A stretch of DNA of 64,000 bases from Parus major (lineage: Eukaryota; Chordata; Aves; Passeriformes; Paridae), in the NCBI RefSeq assembly GCF_001522545.3, contig NC_031768.1:91188230-91252229 (forward strand), written 5' to 3'. A program made the translations under genes and the position numbers. Positions 24,700-36,489 of the stretch are shown here, piece by piece; position 1 is the stretch's first letter, and each line of letters opens with the position of its first letter. The notes below the pieces were generated by a model. That model saw only the letters and a list, made by a program, of their open reading frames with translations. It was not told the origin of the DNA and made no database searches.

Positions 24700-27600
24700 A
24701 GAGTGTACCACCTACCCAAGGGTGTAAGGTCACAAGCACTGCCCACCACAGGGTGGTCTTGGGGTGGATGGGCTCTGTCACACAGGCTTGGGTCGCCTGC
24801 AAAGTTACTACCAGTCTCTGAGGCTGGAGGAGGAGACTCTGCTATCATTTTTGAAGTGTGACACCCATCCTGATGGGTTTCCATGGTTTTATGTCCTGTC
24901 TCTCCCACAGACCAGCTCATGGCTTTTCTGGGCTTTTCCTTGAAAAGGTCACACTGGTCAAAAATACTGTCTTGTCAGTTTAGGAGATGACATTCTCTCT
25001 TCTCTTGTGGAGAAGAAAAATAATAAGGCCTGTTGTACTGATCTATTGCTGTTGACCTATCTCCACTTGGTGACGGAGGACAGCTAGGTCTGCACTGTCC
25101 ATTTAGTTTTTAGGGTCTCCTGACAGCCATGCTCTCATTTTTAAACTTCCTGCAAGTGTAGTTATCTCTGTGACCATGGAGCACAGAGTGCTGGGAGAAA
25201 TGTGACCCCCTCAAAAGCTTTGGGATAACTTGTACTGATGTTTCTAGCAGTGATGGCCGCAATGCAGAGACACCCAGCCTCTGTTTAAATTGCCGTGTTT
25301 GCATTTTGGTGGCCACAGCAGCAGGGATGCACTGGGAATTAAATGACTGTTTTCTGCCATTGTGCCTTGTGGGCCTTGCTGAGCTCTGTGCTGGGTTTAG
25401 GCTTCCCTCAGACCAAAACACCTGGATTGAGTGTGAGGCTGGACCTGCCAGCAGTGCCCCACTGTGGGTGTGTGGCAGCTGGCCATGTGTGTTACTCTGC
25501 TCAAAGCAGAGCTCGGGGAAGCAGCAGAGAAGGTTGGCAGCTGTTTTCATTTGCCATCCCTGCAATGTCATGCAGAAGCTTAAGCAACAGAGAGCAGGAA
25601 TGGGAGGATGGGAAGGAGAAGGATAGATGCAACTACTTCACACCTGCAGGAGGAGAAGAAAGGGCTGGATGTCAGATGCCTCAAAAGATCATCTGCTGTG
25701 TGGTATATTTTGTGGAGAGCCTAGAAAGGGACATTTCATTCCTTAGTCCTTGTGAGGGAGCTTGGTAAAGAGATCAAAAAGTTTAAGAACTCAAACTAAG
25801 CACAGTAATAAACAGGAAAGGTGGGGTCTCATCATCTTTGGTTCGGTGTAGGATTTCTGGGGGAAAGGAAGCTGAAAACCATTTTTCAGCTTACCATACA
25901 TGCACTGTTTCCTGTGCTGTGCTCACTGTCCTCTTTTCTCCACTTTTCTCCCCTCCCTGTGTGTAGCTCCAGTCCATTTTCCATAAGGTTTTGCATTCCA
26001 CTTCCTTGAGGCAAAATGGTCGTGGTCATGCCGTTTCTCTTCCCGATGTGAAGCTGTTGTGTCTCCAAATAACTTTAGGACAATGATTTGGGCACGGCAC
26101 TGCTGAGGTGTGACTCCCCCCGTTCCGCTGGATGCTCAGACAAAGCAGTGCAGTGGCACCTTAAGGAGGAGTGTGCTTTGATGGAGCAGATTATACACAT
26201 GTTTCTGTGAGACAGATTCTTTGAAGTAGTCTTGTCAGTAATTGCCACAACAGGAGGGAATGTCTGAACTACATTTATAGGCCTGTTTTCAGGAGTTTGT
26301 CAAAACAGAGTTTCATCCCACTTGGAAGTGTTAAGACTTAAAACTTTTTATTTTTTTCTCCCCGAAAAGCAGATGGAAAAAAAGATGAAATCCCTATATT
26401 TTTTTATGAGAGAAATATTTAGGCATATGGGAAGGTTTTCTTTTGACATCATAGAGATGTTTCATTTCTGAGATTCTGAAACACTGCATTTCTTTATCAT
26501 CTCAACTTCTAAATGACTCAAAATATTTCAGCTTTTAAAATGGAACACAAACTGGTACATATTCTTACCTGACTAAAATTAAACATGCAAGTGATTCATG
26601 GTAAAAGTGACAATGAAAGTTTTTGAAAATTTTTGCAAATTATTTTTATTGTTACATGGCAGTGGTTTTTCATTTGTCTTGTTTTGTTTATGTTTATTTT
26701 AATCGAAACAATTTATTTGAGGAAATTTTGACAAAAAAGTTTCACAATGTGTTTGGAATGGAAAAAGTTAATAAAAAAATATTTCATCTGAAAGGCATTC
26801 ACCCCTTCCAGAAGTTCCCCCCTGCCAGACTGTTGAGAATATCAGACATTATGGTCTTTGGAAACAGAATAGGGAATTGGCTGGGAGGTATTTGTCATGA
26901 ATTTCAAACAGTTGGCATTTAGACTAAAAAAAACAAAGTACTAAGAAGATGGCAGAGAAGCACATTTTAAAATGTGATGTCAGGATGAGAAGGTAGCCCT
27001 GATTTTGCCTTTATCTCACTTTTCCTCCTGGAAAACCCACATATACATACATTTTCTCTCTTGGTCTCATTTGAAGATTTTGGGGACAGTCAAATGTATT
27101 GCCTGTACTCCCCTTAACTAATTTACATACTGCAAGCATATCATAGCACTCCAGAAGCAGTTTAGTGCACAGGCAGTAAGAATATTACTTATCTAACCAA
27201 TTGCAATTAAGCAGTATCGTTTGAATTTGGAATATAGAGTGTGTGTTGAAGCCATTTGTGAAAAAAAGTGCAAACAATTTAACAAACATAATTGGGAAAC
27301 AAAAATAAACAAAACCAAATTCAAAGCAATGGCCCTCTGGTCATGGAAAGAAGCTGAATTTGTTGGCTGTCTTATCTGGCATGAGTTAGTTGCTCAGCTG
27401 TACATACAGACTTGTCCACCAGGATTTGAATTGGGTGCCAGGAACTCATTGCTAGGCCTTTGGCTGGTAATGGCCTTCCATCATTAAAGATTTCCCTAAT
27501 GGAAATTGCTAACATTTAGAGAGCTTTTATGGAATCTTGCTTAGTATTTAATAGAGAATTCGAGCCATCCTAGGAGAATCTCTTCTTTTTCCAGTCCTGT

Positions 27601-29640
27601 ATTTTTAGAAAGCCATTGTGTGGATAGCCTATTAAATTTTTGTGGAGCCCTGTTGAGGTTTTCTCCATTGTAGTCCAAAGGGGTTTCCTGAAAGGACGAG
27701 GTTGTAACCTGTCTTCTGAGACAGAGTTGTCTTCTTCCCATAAGCCAGACGAGTCATTTTGTGTTCCTGGTAGGTCAGATTCAAAGCTGATGCTCTTCAT
27801 CAAAGCTCTCGTGATCTCTAAGAGGCATCACTGAGGCTATGCCAGTTTATAGGGGTGATGAATCTGTGAGTTTGTTCCTGTGCTTTCTCCCATGCCACCC
27901 ACCAGTACTGAAGCTAACTCCTCCTTACCAGTCTCTGCATGGAAACAGATAAATGCAAATAGGGATAATGGGATTTCAATCTCTTCCTATTCCTGTCGGC
28001 CATAAGCATTATAGCTGTCCTGCATTTTGAAGCAGGAACTTCCAGTACTGGAAAAAGAGAACACTGGTTTTGTGCAAAGTGCTTGGCAGAATGTGGCCAA
28101 AGAGAGGAGCCAGTATGTCAGGAGAGTAAGAGAAGCAGAAATCAAGCAATCAGGCAACATGCCACAATTAGGGATTTCTGGATGCTTGCATATGCCCTTT
28201 GGTGGTGTACATCATGTCTTTCATGTCTTTCAAAGCATCCAGTAGTTAATTAAAGCTAAACTCAGACCACCATCTCTACTTTCTACTTTCTTTCCTGCTG
28301 TTTTTCCTTCCTCTATTTTTTTTTCTTTTCCCCTGAACTTAAAGACTTGTATTGCTGCAATGACTAGAAGAAGTAATTTTAAATGACTGCATATGTTCTT
28401 AGCTAGATGCAGATCTGTCTGGGGCACATGAAGTAGGAGCAGCAAGAAAGAGGTGTCAGCTTGTTTAGGTTCTTGTAACCCACCTTTATATGGCATTCAC
28501 TGCTACTCAAGGAACTGAATCCAAGGAAATGGACTGCACTTGAGTAGCAACTGGAAATAAACCACAATTGTCCTTTGAATGAGCAGCTCCTCATGTTGAT
28601 CCCACCCAAAAATCCGCCGGGCTCAGCACTTTAGGAAGCATCTTGTGGGGTATCTGGGATGCTTTGGGGCAGAAGGTAACTAACAAGTCATTATGCACAA
28701 ACTCTCTGGGAGTCATCCTTCCAGGGTGGTGGATCTGAGAATAAGGAGCAGGCTTGGCCACCAAGAGGCAACAATGCAAAGAAGCAAGAAGCAGGAATGA
28801 TATGTAAAACACATGCCTGGCTTTGAAGAAAACCTGATTGTGTTTTGTTTGTTTTTTTTTTCCACTGGATCGAGCTCTGTGACCCAGCTTACCTGTCCCA
28901 GAAGCTAATGTATGGCACCTGGGAATTGCTTGCATCAGTCAAGTATTAAATATTTTAGACTCTTGATTATTGCAGGAACAAGGTTTTCCTCAAGATTTTC
29001 AGCTATAATAAAATGTCCTCCTGATGTACTGGGAACTAGAAGCACCATTTAGAATCAGGGGAGAACCCAAATCATTCCTGAGGTATGTCTGTGTACACTA
29101 AAATATTTATAACCTGTCTGTGCTGGGACAATTTTGCCAAAAGTGTGCACTTTTGTTAAGCGTTGAATGAAAACTATTTTAAGAAGCAATCAGAAATTGT
29201 AAAAGCATTTTTGTGTAGTGTGTGCTTATGAAGGTGTGTGACTACAAGCAGCATTCCCTGAACACACCTGCAGTAACTCTCTGCCAATTTCCCTCATCAT
29301 CCAACTACAGCTCCCAGGCTCTACCAGCCCTGAGCTCCCCAAACCCAGCCCTTCCTGCACAGTTTCCCTTGCTCCCCTGATGTACCTGTTGCCAGTGGAT
29401 CCCATTCCCAGCCTACATAAGTCTGGTATTGTCACTCCAGCCATCACTTGTGAGAGGTGTTAATCCCTTGGGTTCAGCAGGGACAGGTAAAAGCCAGCAC
29501 ATACTGTTTGCACCAGTGTCATTAGCTAGGTTGTTATTGCTGGGGTTTGAGAAGCATTGATTAGGATGTTACTACAACCCGTGCATGAGCCACCCAATGT
29601 CCCTTTTTTCCTCCCTTGCAGATGGAGAAAAAACTTTCTG
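24700..29640. other. Unique non-coding DNA, no gene recognised
   Basis: No gene or named repeat was recognised. Overlapping frames on both strands at 25110-25768 (up to 153 codons) show no domain. A perfect 10-base inverted repeat (CTGGATGCTT / AAGCATCCAG) lies at 28178-28187 and 28233-28242, its spacer holding a CATGTCTTT tandem pair. Confidence 0.6.
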
Positions 29641-29665
29641 ACTTGACAGCATAAAAAGAGGGCTG

Positions 29666-29708
29666 TTTTTTTTATTTTTTTTTTTCCTTCCCCCTCCGGG
29701 GGGAAAAA
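29666..29708. repeat. T-rich tract followed by a GC hairpin and A run
   Basis: T8-A-T11 (29666-29685) is followed by TTCCCCC, a 4-base loop and GGGGGAA (29688-29705), then more A. The stem is 7 perfect pairs with 5 G-C. Isolated, with no gene context; probably a low-complexity feature. It directly precedes the candidate conserved block at 29.7 kb. Confidence 0.6.
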
Positions 29709-29890
29709 TTATATAGAATTATGTCACATCAAGAAAAACACAATGATTAAAATAACTTGCTATGAATATTCATTCTCAGCTTGGCAGATGGATGAAGTGG
29801 GCTGAGCATTTGCAGAATATTGCTAACTGAGCTCTCTTCCAGAGAATAACATTTCAAAAGAATTTCCGATTAGGTCTGCTGGCCAAAACT
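29709..29890. promoter_or_regulatory. Candidate conserved non-coding element
   Basis: AT-rich, non-repetitive sequence with motif-dense stretches: AATTATGTCACATCAAG, CAATGATTAAAATAAC, TATGAATATTCATTC (an octamer-like palindromic core), and TTTCCGATTAGG. It has no repeat or coding signature. The texture resembles conserved enhancers; not verified by alignment. Confidence 0.22.
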
Positions 29891-30034
29891 AGAAAGGATT
29901 TTTCTCTTCCTTTTTTCTTTCTTTGGCATTCTGAGCTTCCACCTTCCTGCTGAAATGAATTTCTTTCTAATCACAGTTTTGGATACTTCTGAAGCCTCAC
30001 ACTGAGGCCTTCCAGATGGGTTCATTGCAGTGGG

Positions 30035-30160
30035 AAGAGAAATACTCATTATCATCATTATTATGATTACTATTATAATTCTTAACTCTTACATTACATT
30101 GTCATGATTGTCCTGAACAATCCCAAATTGTTTTACAAACAAGTTTCATTTCCTTTGATC
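30035..30160 (-). repeat. Possible old L2-like tail, antisense, with ATT-rich start
   Basis: A run of ATCATC/ATTATT units (30045-30080) is followed by CCCAAATTGTTTTACAAACAAG. This resembles the antisense L2-type tail, in which an (ATT) run precedes a 'caaagcgctttacaaa' motif. The match is short and could be chance. Confidence 0.3.
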
Positions 30161-30604
30161 ACTAAAACACAGTAACATCTGAAGAAGCAGACACCATTTG
30201 TTGAGCATTTTTGTGCTAAAGATGTAGGGGGCACACAGAGGGGAGTGATGCATCGTACACATTTTTAAGTTTAAGAGTTAGTGAAATGACCCAAAGTGGA
30301 CTTTGGTTGTATTTGTACCCAAGGAATTGTGAAAGATTTCACGGACGGACGCAGGAATAGGCAGTGGGAAGCAGAGCTGTGCCTCCTGTGAATGTCACAG
30401 TGCCCCCTAGTAGCAGCTTTGAATATTGATCAGAGCTTACTTAAAAGAAGCTATGATTCTTTTCAAAACACCCATAGTGTTGCAAGTTTTGTCTTTACAA
30501 ACCAGGTTAAAAAGTTAATAATGTCGTCTCCAAGAGGAACGTGGAATGAAATGGCTGTTGTGCTGATTTATATTTTTTTGATGGTAGTTTAAAACCAGAA
30601 GAGG

Positions 30605-30621
30605 AAAAAAAAAAAAAAAAA
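30605..30621 (+). repeat. Poly-A tract, 17 bases
   Basis: Uninterrupted A17. No recognisable retrotransposon body precedes it. Confidence 0.9.
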
Positions 30622-31639
30622 GGCTTTTTCAAAATTAAAATATTTCGGGTTTGTTAATTTTTCTTAGAAACTGAAGCTATCCCGCTTTTTCACATCACTT
30701 GTTGATGTGCAGCCTCAGAAGGCTGGAGACTGAGCCAGCCCATAGCTGTGCCACTCCAGCCAGGTACCTTATGATAGGGGTCAGGCAGAAAGATGGCTTA
30801 ACTTGCTGTGACAGATATGGGTAGTCCACACCTTCCTTGTAGGCTCCTGGAATCCCCAGCAGGTGATTCTCCTGGCATACGAGGTCATGCAAGCCAGTTG
30901 TGGCACAGCTAATGTTCCAGCTTGCATTGGAAAGCACTGTGCTTTCCTGGGATGTTTTTTTTTAACGTGGATGCCGCAGTATGCAGTGCTTCTGAGCTGA
31001 GTAGGCCAGCAGCTCCCTGGGGAAGGACGGGATTCAGGTGTCACAGTGCAGTGCTGTTTCACCCAGCCATATGAGATTGCAGGGGCACTTTCCTAAGTTT
31101 GCTTTCCAGAGCTGTCACTATGAGTAGGTGGCAGGTGTGAGAAAAACATTGAGGCATGTTCTGCTTTGGATAGACAGGAGATTTAGTGAAAACATGACCA
31201 TCCAGGAAAAGGGCAGAGAAATGCACACAAATATGGGGGAGAGGAATGCAGCAAGCAGGACTCTGCTGCAGAGTGATTTGTTACCATCCCAGCAATAGCT
31301 CTTGTTTCAACTGAGCATGATCTCTCCTGAGAAGAGGAGGAATCTAATCACGATGATTGATAATACCTTCAGAGGTTCCCCAGTAGGTATCAGACTTACA
31401 GAGCAGAAAACCACTCTCTTCTGGGAGAGTGGATAGGAACAAAATGCCTAGCACAGTGCTCAGAGGGTCTCAGCTCACTTCAGCTTCAGCCTTTGGACCA
31501 GGATGTTTCATTGCTTTGGAGAGCAGAAACAATTGTTTGAGGGCCATCCAAAGAAGGCCTCTGGCAGGTTGATGTGTGGAAGCCAGTGCTCTGGCTCTGT
31601 TTAATAAACTCAGTACCACCTGTACACCTCCCTGGCAAA

Positions 31640-31850
31640 TGGATAGTGACACATAGTGGCCACGCTTTGCCAGCAGTGTTGCCCGAGGCTTTAATTGCTT
31701 TGCACATAAAGTTATTTATCTCCACATCAAGAGGGTTGAGACCACATTTAGGGAGTAATTACAAAGCTGCCAGAGGGACTGGTGTTTGCCACGCCAGCCA
31801 GGCTGTGATTTATCGGTTCTGCTCGTATTTAGAAAGTGAGCTTTCCTCTC
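31640..31850. promoter_or_regulatory. Candidate conserved non-coding element
   Basis: A compact block with CpGs (CCACGCTTTG, GCCCGAGG, CCACGCCAG, TATCGG, GCTCG) interleaved with homeodomain-like and HOX/CDX-like cores (TTTAATTGC, ACATAAAGTTATTTATC, GAGTAATTAC, TGATTTATCGG). It is non-repetitive and not coding in any frame. Among the better regulatory candidates in the window, though conservation was not tested. Confidence 0.32.
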
Positions 31851-31879
31851 ACCTCTTCCCTTCATGCAGTGCATCATGG

Positions 31880-34800
31880 CTAAAGGCATCTGTATCCCCC
31901 AATTCCCTCTGATACTATCTGTGTGGAATATGCTGGGCAGCTGTAAAGAATCAAATACTGTGAGTTTAGTTCTGAACATTGCTCTTGCTGTTTCAGTCCT
32001 GAGGGTTTGGATTTTTTTTATTATTCCTGTCTTTTTTATTTCTTATTTTATAAAGAAAATGTTATTAGGATTCTCAGTGAGATTTCATGATGATATTTGG
32101 GAGGGAAATAGCAACAAATTCTTGCCTTCTTATGAAGGGTTTGATATGGCTCTGCCTTATCCATGGAGTCCATGGGATTTTTATGTGTTGTTTCCTCATG
32201 AAATATAAGGAAATGCAGTGTGTTTGGCCTGAAGTCTTACTTATCAAAGTCTGCTGTCCCAGACCTGGATACCCTAAATCCACATCCAAATGCCCTTCAG
32301 TCTTGGCCTCCATTTAATCCAGTACTTCATATCTCTATTCTTATTTATTTTATTTTATTTTTTTAATTCACAATGCTAGCTTTCAAATCTCTCTTTGTAT
32401 AATCTGAATCTTGGTGACATCACAGATGCTTTGATTACTGGACCTAACATACGTCCCTTGCTAGCCCAATGGATTTTTAGAGGCTCTAGGATATTCATTT
32501 CAGTGGAATGGAAACCTTGCCCCAGCAGAAGCATGATATAAATAATAGATCATTTCTTCAGCCTGTCCATTTAAATGTACTGTTCTGTTTTAAGGATTTC
32601 CTTACTTCATTTCCTAGATTCATGTTTATCTTATTTTACAATGCCTTTCTGATTCCTGGGTGGATGGTTTTTTTTCCTCTTGTCCTTAGGATAGTGATTT
32701 AATCCTTATCATTTTTGATGTTACTTCTTTTCCCACCAGCTTCCTCAGTAGTTTTACAAATCCCTTTCAAAAAATTTAGTGCCTCATATGTGTTGCTTGG
32801 GGTTTTTTATTATTTTATTTTGCTGTGTGCATGTAATCCCTGAAGGACACTGAGCCCGTTTGTGGCCATTGTTTTTCAGTGCATCAACAACGGATGCTTT
32901 GCAAACAGACTTTTGTCTTTCATGTCCAATTGCACTGAAAATAGTCTCCCGTCTCTGTGAGCTCTGGAGTCAGCTGTTCTAAGTGATAATTTATTTAACA
33001 CATCAAGAAATTATTTTTCTAAACTGTCACCCAACATGACACCTGACTCTTTTCTGTAAGCAGATAACCAAAGTCATCCACTTTTTTCTGCTTTATTAGA
33101 CTGATTACTGCTTTGATGTTCATCAAGTTTATGCATTTTGTATTTTTTTGTTCTCTTGATCAAGAGGATGATAATGTAACCTTGCTAGCATAAAGAATAT
33201 TTTTATATTAAGGGCTTTTGGGCTTATGTATTGGAGCTCGCATACGAACTTCTCAAAACACTCCCTCTCTGGATTCTGTGAGCACAGAGTCACCTCTAAA
33301 GCCTCCTATGCTTTGTGCTAGTTTGAAGCCAAAGATCATGTTCTTCCATTGATCTTTCTCATTTCATTAGTCTTTATTATAGCAAGGTTTTCTTCCATTA
33401 TCCAATGTACTCGTTTACTCATTATTGCTCAGAAGCCTATGTAATATGTATACACATGATGGTTTTTAGACTTGGCCCAGAGCCTAATTTTATTGAAATT
33501 CTGTGTCAGAAGCCCTGTTATATTTCAGAATTTATTTCTGCATTTTGATGTGTCTTAGCTTTGCTCTAGCTGAAGTTTTTGTCCTATCCTCTGCTCCCAG
33601 ATAACAGTTATCTCTCTACTGCTGACATCTCTAGCAGATGTCTTTGTCTGACTTGAGCGCTCCTCAGCACCTGCCAGCTTTCCTTAGCTCTGAATTTAAG
33701 AAAATCTCCTCTAAACTTTATTAATTTTCAGTAGCACAGTCAGGGTCTGCTGTAGTTAAGATGGAACCCATCCTGAGCCCATCTTCTCTGCACACACAGA
33801 GTGTTTACCTGAAATCCCTGCATCCCCAATAGCATTTATACCCTTCCTCTCTATTTGAACTTTTCCTCTCTACAGAGTCACTATAATTCCAACTGTGCAA
33901 GCTAACATGGTGAAATATTTCCAAGAAACATGTTGTAGAGAACTAAGTGCATAATCAGTACAATTTTTTAGGGTCTCACGTGACCAGCTGTTCCCTGTTA
34001 CAAGTGTTTGTTGTGACCCAGAACCTCTCATCTGTTATTGATCTATGTACTTCCAGACCACTCCTGCTCCTTCTAAGCAAAGTCCTTGTAGGTTCCTTTA
34101 GTCATCAGCTGGAGCTGATTCAGATTCTGCTGGCACTGTAGCCTCTTTACATCTTTCAGCTGGAAAATTCCTGGAGTAACATTCTTTTTAAAAATGGAAG
34201 GAGTCCATGACTAAAAGCATCACTTTAACAGATTTCTGCTGCATTTTAGCCTGATGCAGTACTGCTCTGAGTCAAGGTTTTCTCCAGGGGTGGGAGTCTG
34301 CTCTTTGTCCTCTCATCTGTAACTCATACCTGTGGTGGCCCTTTGCTTTTGAAGGCTGTGAGGTACTGAAGTCATAGATGGAGTTAGAAATTTGGAGATC
34401 ACTTTAAGAAACTGGCCATCTAAGTTGTTCCCTTTACTGTGAGTTTTGTGGGCCAATTTTGTTGTTGTTGTTGGTTTGCTTTCAATGTGTGGGGTTCAGG
34501 TGTGTCTACCTACAGTTGTGGGGAACTGGTAGCTTGTTTCTAACTCCCTTCTCAAACTACTGTATTACCTCTGCAGTTTCTCACCCTTCTCCTTCCTCCT
34601 CTCCAGCTTATTCCTACCCTTTCTTACACATTCATTCCCCATGGTGCTTCCAGCTTGGCTGAGGAAGTCAGCTGTGTACTGCACCCCATGCAAGTACTAT
34701 AAAAAAAAAATAAATATTTAATTTTCAGTAGCTGTCAGATGAAACCATTCCCTCAGGTTTTGTGCTCTTAATGTAGAAGGCAATCCCATCTCTAAGGATT

Positions 34801-36350
34801 TTTTGCCCATACAGGTCCATAACTTAGTCTGTTGCCCCAGCTGCAGGCCATGCTGCTTTGTTGCTGCTCTACCTTTCAATGAGAAGCTGAAGGGATTTTT
34901 GTGTGCGTATTTTTTTACTTGATTTAGTAGTGAAGCTTCATTTTAGGGGGAGCAGTAAAGCACCCTCTTCAATTCCAGCTCAAAGTGCTCCTTGGCCCAG
35001 GATGTTTTTCGCTCTTTCTGTGGTGGTTCTCAGCTGGAAATTTCCTGTGTGGTACCATGGTCCTTTCCAGGTAGAATAGCTACCAAAAAGGATTGCTGCA
35101 TCAGGGTGGAAAAGCCAGGGAAAACAGGTATGCCCCAGGAGTTGGTGGATAGGCATGGTACATTCAGTTAAAATTGACCACAAACATGTCAAGGAAAATG
35201 AAAAGTTATATCTATGCTCTTTTTTTCACAAGTGCTGTAGTTATTAAGGTGATGCCTCTAAATTAAGCCTGATCTGCAATTCTAGGTACTTCTGAAAATT
35301 AAAAAAAATAAAAAAAACAAGACAGTGATTAAAATGAGGAACATGAACCAGAATACAAGAGGAAAACATATCTGTATTTGACGTGCTGAAAATGGGGGGT
35401 TATAAACTAAATAATTTCCATTCTCATTTTTCTCTGCATTTATCAGGCATTGAGAGTATAACATTTGCCAGCGTAGCCTTAGGCAAATCTGGCACCAGTG
35501 AGCTTGATGCTAATACCAAACACTACTCTTTAATCCAGTGTATGGGAAAACTCAGCAGTGCTGAGAATTATCTCTCTTCTTGGCACTCTGTCAGGGATAG
35601 GATGGGAAAGGCCAGTTCCTCCAGCCATTAGAGAATGGTCTGTACTCTCCACTCTGCCACTGACAACCTGAAAGTGGCTTTGGAAATTTCACGGCCTCCC
35701 TATGGATTTCTGCTTCCTCTGGATAAGGGAACAGCTGTTCTCACAAGCCTTTGACTCTGTTTTGGAAATTTTTGAAAGAAAAGTGTTTGAAAGCAAGACA
35801 TTTTGAAATGCAAAGATACTGCTTTTACTATCAGCTTAAAACTGGACCTCTCACTTCACATGGGTACATTAGTCTCATTTTTCTCTGATTTTTGCCCCGT
35901 TGACTTGTTATGCCCATTCTCTTTCGGCTCCCACAGCTTTATCTGACCATGAGATGTATTATTCAAATGCCCTCACACTCCTCTTATTGCTAATTATATA
36001 TTAAAGAGGTTCTGACTTCATTTTTGCTCACTACAGAATTGTAGTCCAGCTGTGACACTGACATGGCTGCTGGAGCTTGGTGAGAACTTGTGCAAATGGC
36101 ACTTCTCTTTTCAGGCTGTCAGTCTTAATGGAATATATGATGAGCCAGTAATAACCCCAGCACTCCTTGTGTGCAAAGCTGGGAGAGAGCAAGGAGTCCT
36201 GTACCAGCTTCCCTTTAGTAATATATATTTGCAAAAAGAACATTTTTTAAGAGAATGCTTTTTTGTGAATGGTAGCACTTTCCTTTGGATTGGTCCAGGT
36301 TAATCCTTCCAGGTGAGCTGTATGAAAGCTACCTGCTGCCTAGTTTGTGC
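31880..36350. other. Unique non-coding DNA, no gene recognised
   Basis: AT- and T-rich sequence with a TTTTA-type low-complexity run at 32339-32366 and a GTT run at about 34460-34472. A weak MIR-like piece may lie at about 35650-35720 (CTCTGCCACTGAC then ATTTCACGGCCTCCCTATG). No exon was recognised. Confidence 0.55.
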
Positions 36351-36358
36351 AGGTTTCT

Positions 36359-36430
36359 TAGGATCACAGAGAAAATAGTTTACAGAGGTCTTGAAAGCTC
36401 ATCTACTTTATCCTCTGCCTCGATGTGCAG
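36359..36430 (-). repeat. Possible decayed CR1 3' end, antisense
   Basis: GGATCACAGAGAAAATAGTT followed by AGAGGTCTTGAAAGCTCATC has the order of the antisense CR1 3' end ('aatcatagaatggtt', 'ggaagggacctttaaagatcatct'). Identity is low and the match is short, so chance cannot be excluded. Confidence 0.35.
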
Positions 36431-36489
36431 AAGTGCTTGGAGCGTTCTGCTGCCCAAATGTGGGTATTGTAGGATGTGTCTGTAGATTG

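Noticed and set aside
25110..25768. Overlapping 106-153 codon frames on both strands
   Set aside because: Three frames overlap without any domain, showing a local lack of stops in GC-richer DNA rather than a gene.
27570..27803. 77-codon minus frame with acidic, protein-like start
   Set aside because: A second frame of similar length overlaps it, and no acceptor or family match could be found.
28178..28242. Perfect 10-base inverted repeat
   Set aside because: The arms are short and the spacer is 45 bases. Such pairs are expected by chance in a window this size.
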